The translations under genes were made by a program, and so were the position numbers. Positions 27,128 through 34,445 of a stretch of 64,000 nucleotides of DNA are shown here, piece by piece (the stretch's first letter is position 1; the number at the start of each line of letters is the position of its first letter). The notes beneath the pieces were generated by a model. That model was given only the letters and a program-made list of their open reading frames with translations, ran no database searches and was not told the origin of the DNA. The stretch is from assembly GCF_029919115.1 (NCBI RefSeq), contig NZ_CP123990.1:4676501-4740500 (forward strand), written 5' to 3'. The DNA comes from Variovorax paradoxus. GTDB taxonomy: Bacteria; Pseudomonadota; Gammaproteobacteria; Burkholderiales; Burkholderiaceae_C.

Positions 27128-27745
27128 TCAGGCCGCCTCGATGGACAGCTGGGGCCAACGCTCGGCGAACCGCTTGGCCTGAATACGCTCCCGGTAGGCC
27201 GCAGCGCTTGCCCTCTGCGGGTTGTGCCGAACGCGCAGCCTGAAGAGGTCGTCGAGCCCATGCGGAGCAACGACGCCCAGCGTTCCGTCGCCGTTCAGGT
27301 ACACGCCAACGCACGTGGCAAATTCGGGCCACGTTGCAACGCCTTCTTCCAGCGAGGCGATGGGCGCGACAACCTGGCCGAGCGCGTCGGCGAACCAGCG
27401 ATGAACGCCGGCCTGGTTTGTTACCTCCCAACGGAGGTTTGGCATGGCCGAGTGAAGCTGCTTTTCGAGATGGGCATCGTGCTCCGGCGCCGCATCCGCA
27501 TCGAAGTAGACGACGTCCATGTCGTCGACCGGCGAATGCTGGTCGAAGCCGTGAAGGATGTCCCACACCAACGAGCGGATGGCGCCGGCGCCTATGCACC
27601 AGGACTGGAGTTGAAGCGAACGAACGTTGCGCAGTGCGGCCATCAGCGGGGCCGATGCAGCCACCATGGCGGTGAGCTTGCGCTCGAGCACGGCTTGCAC
27701 ATTCGAAGTCTGCTGGGTGATCTCTTCGGGCAGTGAGGCAGTCAT
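27128..27745 (-). CDS. Nucleotidyltransferase family protein (DUF925-like)
   Basis: Protein of 205 aa. The motif LQLQSWCIGAGAIRSLVWDIL followed by PVDDMDVVYFD fits the minimal nucleotidyltransferase fold (Gly-Ala core, then DxD-type acidic pair), as in the YkoA/DUF925 group. The central WEVTNQAGVHRWF and late GVVAPHGLDDLFRLRVRHN also fit. Its ATG shares one base with the stop of the acetyltransferase upstream (TGATG), so they are cotranslated. Substrate unknown. Confidence 0.75.
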   Translation of the reverse strand: MTASLPEEITQQTSNVQAVLERKLTAMVAASAPLMAALRNVRSLQLQSWCIGAGAIRSLVWDILHGFDQHSPVDDMDVVYFDADAAPEHDAHLEKQLHSAMPNLRWEVTNQAGVHRWFADALGQVVAPIASLEEGVATWPEFATCVGVYLNGDGTLGVVAPHGLDDLFRLRVRHNPQRASAAAYRERIQAKRFAERWPQLSIEAA

Positions 27746-28260
27746 CAGTTCGGGTTTGCTCTTTCGTAGCGCATGAGCAGCGCAGGTCCGTCCGGCGTCA
27801 TGACTTCGCCAACGTCCTTGAAGCCGACTTTCCGGTAGCAGCGTATAGCGCGGGCGTTGACGGGCGAGGGGTCTGTCTGCACTTTTGAAACGCCGGGGTC
27901 TTGAAAGAGACGCTCGACGAACACCTTGATCATTGCGGTGCCCAGGCCCTGGTTCAGTCGGCCGGCGTCTGCCAGGAACTGGTCGATACCTCTTGCGCCG
28001 GCATCCGTCTCGTCTTCCCACCAGCCGCCGCCAGAGCCTTGCACCACATAGACCTGGATGAACCCGATCGGCTCGCCATCGAGTGTGGCGATGAACGCCT
28101 TGGTCGAAGACCTGCCGTCGAGCGTGGGAAGGTAGTCGTCCTTTATTTCTTCCAGCGTGCTGGGCTCGCTCCACCATTCGGCCACGTGGGGCCGCCGGAC
28201 CCATTCGTGGAGCATTGCAAAGTCGTGTTCGGCCAATGGCCTGAACGAAAGCGCTTCCAT
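27745..28260 (-). CDS. Aminoglycoside 6'-N-acetyltransferase-like GNAT protein, close to AAC(6')-Ib
   Basis: Protein of 171 aa with a GNAT fold. It follows AAC(6')-Ib, as I recall it, along its whole length: EHDFAMLHEW, DGEPIGFIQVYVVQGSGGGW, GIDQFLADAGRLNQGLGTAM (acetyl-CoA loop QGLGT), VQTDPSPVNARAIRCY and TPDGPALLM. Acidic residues of the aminoglycoside site are kept (WWEDETD, QTDPSP). It sits in a housekeeping-like operon with no integron or IS signature, so it is probably a resident chromosomal gene. Actual resistance cannot be judged from sequence. Confidence 0.85.
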   Translation of the reverse strand: MEALSFRPLAEHDFAMLHEWVRRPHVAEWWSEPSTLEEIKDDYLPTLDGRSSTKAFIATLDGEPIGFIQVYVVQGSGGGWWEDETDAGARGIDQFLADAGRLNQGLGTAMIKVFVERLFQDPGVSKVQTDPSPVNARAIRCYRKVGFKDVGEVMTPDGPALLMRYERANPN

Positions 28261-28264
28261 CGCA

Positions 28265-29077
28265 TTACCCTTGCAGCGAATTTTCAGAAGGCGTTCCGCC
28301 CAGCGGCGCCTTTGTGGACGCTGCCATCCAGTCCCAAACCTGCGCGGGCGCCTCGATCATCACGTTATGGCCGTGCGGCCCAAGATCGCGGGCATCGGGG
28401 TCGAGCGCGCGGGTCTGCTCCAGCGTCACCAAGGCATCGTTGCCGCCACGGCCCAGGTGCACCGGGCAGCGCGCCAGCGCCATCAGCTCGGTCAGCGGCG
28501 GCTTGCCGACCGCATTGGCCTTGGGGTCCATCGCAAGGTGCCATCCGCCGGTATCGCGCTCTACGCCTCTTGCAGCGGTAGCCGCTGATGCATCGGCAAT
28601 TGCCGCAAGGCCTGAAACCTTCAGGTATCGCTCCCAGGCTTCTTCTTCTGTCGAAAACTTCTTGGCGGGTTGAGACGCCAGCGTTTCCATGCGGCGGAGC
28701 TCATCGTCGTTCCACGAAATCTTGATGCCCGCCGCAAAGACCTGATGCGGCATTGCGCCGAACCAGCCCGTGGCCAGTGCGAGGCCGATCACTCCGCCCA
28801 GCGAATGCCCGAGCACCACCAGCTTGCCAGCAGGGTCGAGGTGCGGCAACACGGCGCGCGCAACGGTTGCGGCGCTTTGGCCAATCGCGTAAGAGTCTTG
28901 CCGGCCCGAGCCGCCGTGGCCCGGCAGGTCCACGGCAATCCAGCGCCCGGCCCACCGGGCGTTTGCCATTTCGCACATGGGCGACCACACGGCCCCGGTG
29001 GCGCCCATACCATGCAGCATGAGGAGCAGGTCCGGGCCTTCGCCGCCTTGTCGGGCGTACAGGTTTGCTGTTGGCAT
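28265..29077 (-). CDS. Alpha/beta-fold hydrolase
   Basis: Protein of 270 aa, cytoplasmic. The oxyanion-hole region LMLHGMGATGAVW, DLPGHGGSGRQ, nucleophile elbow GHSLGG (Ser), and a C-terminal His in GPHGHNVMIE make a credible Ser-Asp-His triad. The substrate is not identifiable. It lies four bases upstream of the acetyltransferase start on the same strand, so it probably shares its transcript. Confidence 0.88.
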   Translation of the reverse strand: MPTANLYARQGGEGPDLLLMLHGMGATGAVWSPMCEMANARWAGRWIAVDLPGHGGSGRQDSYAIGQSAATVARAVLPHLDPAGKLVVLGHSLGGVIGLALATGWFGAMPHQVFAAGIKISWNDDELRRMETLASQPAKKFSTEEEAWERYLKVSGLAAIADASAATAARGVERDTGGWHLAMDPKANAVGKPPLTELMALARCPVHLGRGGNDALVTLEQTRALDPDARDLGPHGHNVMIEAPAQVWDWMAASTKAPLGGTPSENSLQG

Positions 29078-29088
29078 TGCGTTGCTCC

Positions 29089-29442
29089 TCAGGCGCGGCG
29101 CACTTCCATCACGCCATGCTCGCCGGCCTGCTCATAGACCGAAGGCACGCGCGTTGCCAGGTGCAGCAGGATGCGCGGCGCCTGCTTCTTGACGGACCAC
29201 CGCACCAGCACGCCGGCCAGCACCAGCGGCCCGCCAATCCACGGATAGCCGGCCAGCGCCGCGGCAATGCCCGGGCCGATGAGTGCAAGCGCCAGTGCCA
29301 TTGCATGCATGCGGTGCGACACGAAGGGCACCACAAGCGCAGGGTTCACGATGACCCGAAAGCGCCCGTGCGGCAGCCCCTCGCGGAATTCCTCGAAGGG
29401 AATGTGTTCGGCGGTCTCCTGCGTGTCGTTCTGTTGGCTCAT
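29089..29442 (-). CDS. Small membrane protein of unknown function
   Basis: Protein of 117 aa with two adjacent hydrophobic stretches (residues ~45-62 and 66-82) forming a likely membrane hairpin, flanked by a polar N-terminus rich in acidic residues and a basic C-terminal segment. No family recognised. It precedes the hydrolase gene by 11 bases on the same strand, so it is probably the first gene of that run. Confidence 0.7.
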   Translation of the reverse strand: MSQQNDTQETAEHIPFEEFREGLPHGRFRVIVNPALVVPFVSHRMHAMALALALIGPGIAAALAGYPWIGGPLVLAGVLVRWSVKKQAPRILLHLATRVPSVYEQAGEHGVMEVRRA

Positions 29443-29499
29443 GCGCGCATTCTGGCGCCAAACGCCGATGGGCCGTTTGTTTGCAAGCTGGGCTGCGGC

Positions 29500-30372
29500 C
29501 TATTTGAAGATCATCGAAAGCGCATCTTCAAAAGCCGGCAGATCCGCTCCGACGTGGTTCGTCGAATATGTTTTTTCCACCAGCGTCAAGCCGGGGTATC
29601 CGCGCTGCAGGAGCTTTTCATACATCTCGCCCACCCACACGTAGTTGCAGCCCACAGGGTCTCCGCATCGCGCGAGGATCAACGTGGCGTTGATGGCCTT
29701 GCCTTTCTGCGCGTCGTACATCTTCTGCTCGAGGGCGTTCGTATTGTCCTTTTGGAAGCCATAGGAGCCTTCGAAAGAAAGGAAATGCGAGAAAGTGAGC
29801 GTGCCGCTCGCACCTTCGAGAAAGAGCGCATGGCCCGTCATGCTGCCGCTGAGCGAGAGCCCTGTGAGGATGCGCTTGCCCGGATCGGCCCGGTATCTGG
29901 ATTCGATGAACGGCACCAGCTCCGACTTGAGAAACTCATGATAGTGAAGGGCACCGGGAAAGGTGTAGTCGGTTTGCCTGCGTATGGTGCCGCCTATCCC
30001 GACGAGGATGGCTTCGACGCGGCGTCGTTCGAGTATTTCCTTCAAGTTGTAGAAGCGCGAGACGGGGGCATAAAGCGCATCGCCGTCCAGCGCATAGACG
30101 ACGGGAAACGCCGCAGAACTGCCGCTGTAAGAGGGCGGCAGGTATATCTGCAGTTCGTAGGTTGCACCGGTTTTTGCAGAGCTGATGCTCACGGTTTCCG
30201 TTCGGCCAGCAGCCGATGGCGTGGTGGCGGGCGGCGCACCCGTTGCGGGCAGTATCGGCAAAGCGGCACCGCCGCCTCCGCCCCCGCCTCCGCCGCCGCA
30301 GGCCGTCAGCGCAATGAGCAGCGTGCCGCAGACTGCGGACATGAGCGCGTAAAAACTCCCTCTGAATTGCAT
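29500..30372 (-). CDS. Lipoprotein esterase, alpha/beta fold (paralogue 1)
   Basis: Protein of 290 aa. A lipoprotein signal ends in LIALT|AC, followed by a run of ten glycines. The rest resembles the PF00756 esterase-D/enterochelin-esterase fold: VYALDGDALYAP, LVGIGGTIRRQTDYT, a nucleophile elbow GLSLSGS, and a C-terminal His in TNHVGAD. It is a clear paralogue of the protein at 36858-37817. The start at 30372 has GGAAG before it; the frame is open for eleven more codons without a ribosome site. Confidence 0.82.
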   Translation of the reverse strand: MQFRGSFYALMSAVCGTLLIALTACGGGGGGGGGGAALPILPATGAPPATTPSAAGRTETVSISSAKTGATYELQIYLPPSYSGSSAAFPVVYALDGDALYAPVSRFYNLKEILERRRVEAILVGIGGTIRRQTDYTFPGALHYHEFLKSELVPFIESRYRADPGKRILTGLSLSGSMTGHALFLEGASGTLTFSHFLSFEGSYGFQKDNTNALEQKMYDAQKGKAINATLILARCGDPVGCNYVWVGEMYEKLLQRGYPGLTLVEKTYSTNHVGADLPAFEDALSMIFK

Positions 30373-30545
30373 GGCGGCTTCCATTCTTGTCGAGGCATTT
30401 CGCAACGCACCGGATCATCGTCGCGGCCTATGTCAGTGGTCAATGACGCAGCCGGATCGGCATTCTCGAAAAGATGCAATACCGACCGCATCCTTTTGCC
30501 CCACCCAAACGTCCTGGTGGTATGTCCCGCAATCAAGGAACCACC

Positions 30546-31970
30546 ATGGCCTCCGCTTCACTCCACTCCGAAGACACCCCCGAAGAAATCTCCCGAAGAC
30601 GCTGGGTACTGGCCCTCGCGTCATTGGTGTCTTTCATGATCGCGCTGGACGCCTTGGTCGTCACGACCGCGCTGAGTGCGATCCGGCTCGACCTGGATGC
30701 CCCGCTCGAGGCGCTCGAATGGATCGTCAACGCCTACAACCTGAGCTTTGCGGTGCTGCTCATGACTGGAGCGGCGCTTGGCGACCGCTTCGGCCGGCGG
30801 CGCATGCTGGTCACGGGCGTCGCCATCTTCGTGCTGGCCTCTGCAGGTTGCGCAACGGCTACCAGCGCGGCATGGCTGATTGCAGCGCGTGCGCTGCAGG
30901 GTGTGGGCGCCGCCCTGGCGATGCCGCTGGCAATGGCGTTGCTGAGCGGGGCCTTCCCGAAGGAGATGCGGGCCAAGGCGCTCGGCATCTTCAGCAGCGT
31001 GACGGGGCTGGCGCTGATCGTCGGGCCGGCCGCCGGCGGCGCGGTGGCCGAAGGGCTGGCGTGGCCGTGGATCTTCTGGATCAACGTTCCTGTGGGCGTG
31101 GTCGTCGTTGCGCTCATGCTGCGCCGCATTCCGGAGAGCCGCGGGCCCGCCGCCGCGCTCGACTTTTCGGGCGTGCTGCTTGCCACCGGCGCAGTGCTTG
31201 GGGCGGTGTGGGGCCTTACGCGCGGGCATGAGGCCGGTTGGGCCAGCCTTGAAGTGGCAGGGGGGCTGTGCGCGGCCGTGGTGCTGGCCGTTGGATTCGT
31301 TGTGCGGGAGCAGCGGGCACGGGCACCCATGTTGCCGCTCCGGCTGTTCCGCTCGCGTGCTTTCTCGGCGGGCATTGCAGCCAGCTTTCTTTTTTACGCG
31401 CCGATGTATGCGACCGTGTTCTTCTTGCCTCAATTTTTGCAGGCGCAGGGCGCGGGGCCGCTTGGTGCGGGGCTGCGCCTGCTGCCGTGGACTGCGACGC
31501 TGTTCGTGGTTGCGCCCTTTGCGGGCGGGTTGGTAAACCGTTGGGGCGAGCGCCCGCTGGTGGTGTGCGGCGTGCTGCTGCAGGCCATTGGCAGCGGCTG
31601 GATCGCGCTGGTTGCGGCGCCCGATCTTTCCTATGCCCAGCTCGTGCCGCCGTTGGTGCTTGCCGGCGCTGGTGTCTCGATGGCCATGCCCGCTGCCCAG
31701 AACGCCGTGCTGAGCGCGGTGGCGCCGCTCGAGATAGGCAAGGCCTCGGGCACCTTCAACATGTTTCGCTATCTGGGCGGCATGTTCGGCATAGCGCTGC
31801 TCGTCGAGGTGTTTGCGCAGTTCGGCAGCCTTGCGTCGCCAGGGGCATTCAGCCACGGGTTCGCGTACGCAATGGGTACCGGCTCTGCGCTTTCGGCACT
31901 GGCTGCACTTGCCGCGTGGTGGCTTCCGTCCAGAAACCAAAAACTGCAAACCATTCGGGCCCCGGCCTGA
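30546..31970 (+). CDS. MFS drug transporter, DHA2/EmrB type
   Basis: Inner-membrane pump of 474 aa with about 14 helices. Near the start FMIALDALVVTTALSAIRLDL is the DHA2 motif D1, and GAALGDRFGRRRMLVTG is motif A. RALQGVGAALAMPLAMALL and the motif-C-like GLALIVGPAAGGAVAEGL are also present. Family members export drugs or dyes with protons. The ATG at 30546 has AAGGAA six bases upstream. It leads a set with the small ABM-like protein and ECF sigma gene downstream. Confidence 0.92.
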   Translation: MASASLHSEDTPEEISRRRWVLALASLVSFMIALDALVVTTALSAIRLDLDAPLEALEWIVNAYNLSFAVLLMTGAALGDRFGRRRMLVTGVAIFVLASAGCATATSAAWLIAARALQGVGAALAMPLAMALLSGAFPKEMRAKALGIFSSVTGLALIVGPAAGGAVAEGLAWPWIFWINVPVGVVVVALMLRRIPESRGPAAALDFSGVLLATGAVLGAVWGLTRGHEAGWASLEVAGGLCAAVVLAVGFVVREQRARAPMLPLRLFRSRAFSAGIAASFLFYAPMYATVFFLPQFLQAQGAGPLGAGLRLLPWTATLFVVAPFAGGLVNRWGERPLVVCGVLLQAIGSGWIALVAAPDLSYAQLVPPLVLAGAGVSMAMPAAQNAVLSAVAPLEIGKASGTFNMFRYLGGMFGIALLVEVFAQFGSLASPGAFSHGFAYAMGTGSALSALAALAAWWLPSRNQKLQTIRAPA

Positions 31971-31993
31971 GAAACAAGGAAAGGACTCCAATC

Positions 31994-32299
31994 ATGAAAC
32001 GCATGGTGCAATACAAAGTGAAGGCTGATCGCGTGGCCGAGAACGAAGGCTACGTTCGCGCGGTGTACGAGGCGCTCCACCAAGCCAAGCCCGCGGGCCT
32101 GCGCTACGCTACCTTTCGGCTTGCAGACGGCGTGAGTTTTGTTCACCTGGTGTCGTACGAAAGCGAAGGCGGCAGCAGCGCACTGACGTCGCTCCCCGCG
32201 TTCGAGGCGTTTACCGCGGGCATCCGCGAGCGCTGCGAGGCACCGCCCGTCAACGTCGAAATGAAGGAGATCGGTTCCTATGGATTCTTCGGCGAATAA
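31994..32299 (+). CDS. Small ABM-like dimeric barrel protein
   Basis: Protein of 101 aa with the beta-alpha-beta pattern of a dimeric alpha/beta barrel: MVQYKVKADRVAENEGYVRA, TFRLADGVSFVHLVSYE, PAFEAFTAGIRERCEA. It may be an antibiotic-biosynthesis-monooxygenase relative. It overlaps the sigma-factor gene by 20 bases, so the two are coupled. ECF sigma factors with SnoaL tails are often encoded beside such small enzymes. GGAAAGG precedes the start. Confidence 0.75.
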   Translation: MKRMVQYKVKADRVAENEGYVRAVYEALHQAKPAGLRYATFRLADGVSFVHLVSYESEGGSSALTSLPAFEAFTAGIRERCEAPPVNVEMKEIGSYGFFGE

Positions 32300-33242
32300 A
32301 CCCACAGGCCCAGAACCTGCACCGGAGCAACCGAACGGCACCGGGCAGGCGTCGATTCTCGGCACGCTCGAGGAAGCCCGCCGGCAGTTTCTGGCGCTGG
32401 TGGACGACGTGCGACCCGAGCTGCATCGCTACTGCACGCGCATGACCGGCTCCGTGGCTGACGGCGAAGACGTGGTGCAAGACACGCTGGCCCGCGCCTA
32501 CTACCAGCTGTCTGAACAAAAAGAGCTGCCGCCGCTGCGCCCGTGGCTGTTTCGCATTGCCCACAACCGCGCAGTCGACCGCTGGCGGCACGATGTGCAT
32601 CGCATGGCCGAGCCGCTCGATGCCGCATCGGACCTTGCCGGTGATGAAGCCTTCGAGCCCGACCAAGCGCTGGCGCGGCACCAGGCCGTGCATGCGGCCA
32701 TCTCTTGCTTTCTGCAACTCGCGCCCGCGCAGCGCGGTTGCGTCATTCTGAAAGACGTGCTCGACCATTCACTCGAAGAGATTGCCGGCGAACTCGATTT
32801 GAGCGTGCCCGCCGTCAAGGCCGCGCTGCATCGCGGGCGCGCGCAACTGCGCGAACTCTCGGGGGCCGCACCCGCGCAGCCGTCGGGCCGTGCATTTCAG
32901 CCGGCGCTGCTGCGCTATGCGAGCCTGTTCAATGCGCACGACTGGGATGGCGTTCGCGCCATGCTCGCCGATGAAGTGAGGCTCGACCTTGTGTCGCGGC
33001 GCAAGGCCGCGGGCCGCCGCGAGGTGGCGCTGTATTTCACCAACTACTCGAAGCTCGCGGGCTGGAAGCTGGTGCCGGGCCGGCTCGATGGACGCGAGGT
33101 GTTGGCGGCGTTTGCCGATCCGGGCGCCGTGCGGCCAGGCTACTTCATCGAGCTCGAGTTCTCGGAAGACGGCATTACGTTCATACGCGACTTTCGCTAC
33201 GTGCCCTACATCGCGCAAGAGGCAGTCATCGAGTTCGCGTAG
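32280..33242 (+). CDS. ECF-type RNA polymerase sigma factor with SnoaL-like C-terminal domain
   Basis: Protein of 320 aa. Sigma region 2 (RPELHRYCTRMTGSVADGEDVVQDTLARAYY) and region 4 (ISCFLQLAPAQRGCVILKDVLDHSLEEIAG) are clear. A C-terminal ~115-residue SnoaL/NTF2-like domain follows (PALLRYASLFNAHDWDGVRAML), as in SigJ/ECF41-type factors, where it stands in for an anti-sigma factor. Likely targets are its own neighbours, but no promoter motif was tested. Confidence 0.9.
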   Translation: MDSSANKPTGPEPAPEQPNGTGQASILGTLEEARRQFLALVDDVRPELHRYCTRMTGSVADGEDVVQDTLARAYYQLSEQKELPPLRPWLFRIAHNRAVDRWRHDVHRMAEPLDAASDLAGDEAFEPDQALARHQAVHAAISCFLQLAPAQRGCVILKDVLDHSLEEIAGELDLSVPAVKAALHRGRAQLRELSGAAPAQPSGRAFQPALLRYASLFNAHDWDGVRAMLADEVRLDLVSRRKAAGRREVALYFTNYSKLAGWKLVPGRLDGREVLAAFADPGAVRPGYFIELEFSEDGITFIRDFRYVPYIAQEAVIEFA

Positions 33243-33310
33243 CGCAACGCGCCCTGCAGTGCGGCTCACTACACTGCTGCGATGAGCCACACCCTTGATC
33301 GCAGCGCGAC

Positions 33311-34024
33311 ATGCGAGACCTGCTGACCTCCTACTTCTTCAGCGGCGACGCCATTCGCAGCCGCAGCGTGGGCGATGCCGTGCTCTCAGGCATGGTCGAT
33401 GTGCCCGAGCCTCCCGCAAGGCTCACGGCAGATTGGGAGCGCGAGATCTCCGGCCGCCTGGCCCTGGAGCCTGGCGACGTCGAGGCGATGCCGCTGGCGC
33501 GGGCACGTGCGCGCTGGCCCGACTACGCACGGTGCGTGCAGGCGGTAGCCGATTGGACGCGCACGCTCGGCCTGGCGGATGTGCTTGCATCGAGCGACGT
33601 CGCGCTCATGGCTTGCCGCGGGGCGCGCTACCACCACGACGGCGCGCAATATGGCGGTGCGGCGTTCTGCAATCTCTTCGTGAGCGAAGACAAGGGGCTC
33701 GACGTTCACTTTGCTTCCACAGGCCATCGCATTCCGCTTGCTCGGGGCACGGTGCTGATCTTCGACACCTGCCAACCTCATGCCGTGGTGCCGCGCGGCG
33801 GCAGTACTTTCGACGCGGCCGACTTCGGGCCTGAGAACGACTGCAGCCAGTTGTTTTTGACCTGGGAGCTTTCCATTGAAGATGCCCACGTGGCGCGCGC
33901 ACTCGGCGTCGCGTTCGACGTCGATCCTTCGAGCGCATCGCAACTCGACGAAGAGCAGGTGCGGGTAAACGGCAAGCGCGCAACCGTGTGTTTCGCTTCA
34001 GGCCAGTGGTCAACTTTTGACTGA
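33311..34024 (+). CDS. 2-oxoglutarate/Fe(II)-dependent oxygenase-like protein
   Basis: Protein of 237 aa. RYHHDGAQYGGAAFCNLFVSE carries an H-x-D pair (His108, Asp110), and FDTCQPHAVVPR a distal His157, the layout of an iron facial triad on a double-stranded beta helix. The substrate is unknown. It is in the same orientation as the sigma factor, 68 bp downstream. Start is uncertain because no strong ribosome site precedes ATG 33311. Confidence 0.65.
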   Translation: MRDLLTSYFFSGDAIRSRSVGDAVLSGMVDVPEPPARLTADWEREISGRLALEPGDVEAMPLARARARWPDYARCVQAVADWTRTLGLADVLASSDVALMACRGARYHHDGAQYGGAAFCNLFVSEDKGLDVHFASTGHRIPLARGTVLIFDTCQPHAVVPRGGSTFDAADFGPENDCSQLFLTWELSIEDAHVARALGVAFDVDPSSASQLDEEQVRVNGKRATVCFASGQWSTFD

Positions 34025-34182
34025 CCTGCTCCGGTAGTGCTTACCAAGGTTCGCATTGCTACTACATCGCTGTGTCACAGCGACTTCGTACGCTCGATGT
34101 TGCCTTGATGCGCGGTGGCGGAGACACTGCCGTTCGTCGTGGCCATTCAAACTGCCTTGGCGAAATCAGGAGTGACTCTTCC

Positions 34183-34407
34183 ATGCATTCACGGCTTTCT
34201 TATTTGCGCGCGCCGCTCGCGCTCTCGGTCATGGCCTTCGCGTTGGCCGCATGTGGCGGCGGCGATGGTGGCGGCGGTGCCGCCGCCGGCTTCAGCGGCA
34301 CGGCCACGGCAAAAGACGGTGGCGACAACACTGCCGGCAAGGCCGATGCCGGATCGGCCGCGCCCGACTCCGGCGTCACCGAACCCACCGTGAGCTACGC
34401 CCCCTGA
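34183..34407 (+). CDS. Small Gly-rich lipoprotein
   Basis: Protein of 74 aa. Signal peptide with lipobox ALAA|C, then GGGDGGGG and an Ala/Gly/Asp-rich unstructured tail ending PTVSYAP. AGGAG lies about 11 bases before the ATG. It is 38 bp ahead of the phospholipase gene and may be cotranscribed. No known domain; possibly an outer-membrane lipoprotein of unknown role. Confidence 0.68.
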   Translation: MHSRLSYLRAPLALSVMAFALAACGGGDGGGGAAAGFSGTATAKDGGDNTAGKADAGSAAPDSGVTEPTVSYAP

Positions 34408-34445
34408 GGCGCAACCATCAAATATTCGAGACTGACCAACCCACC

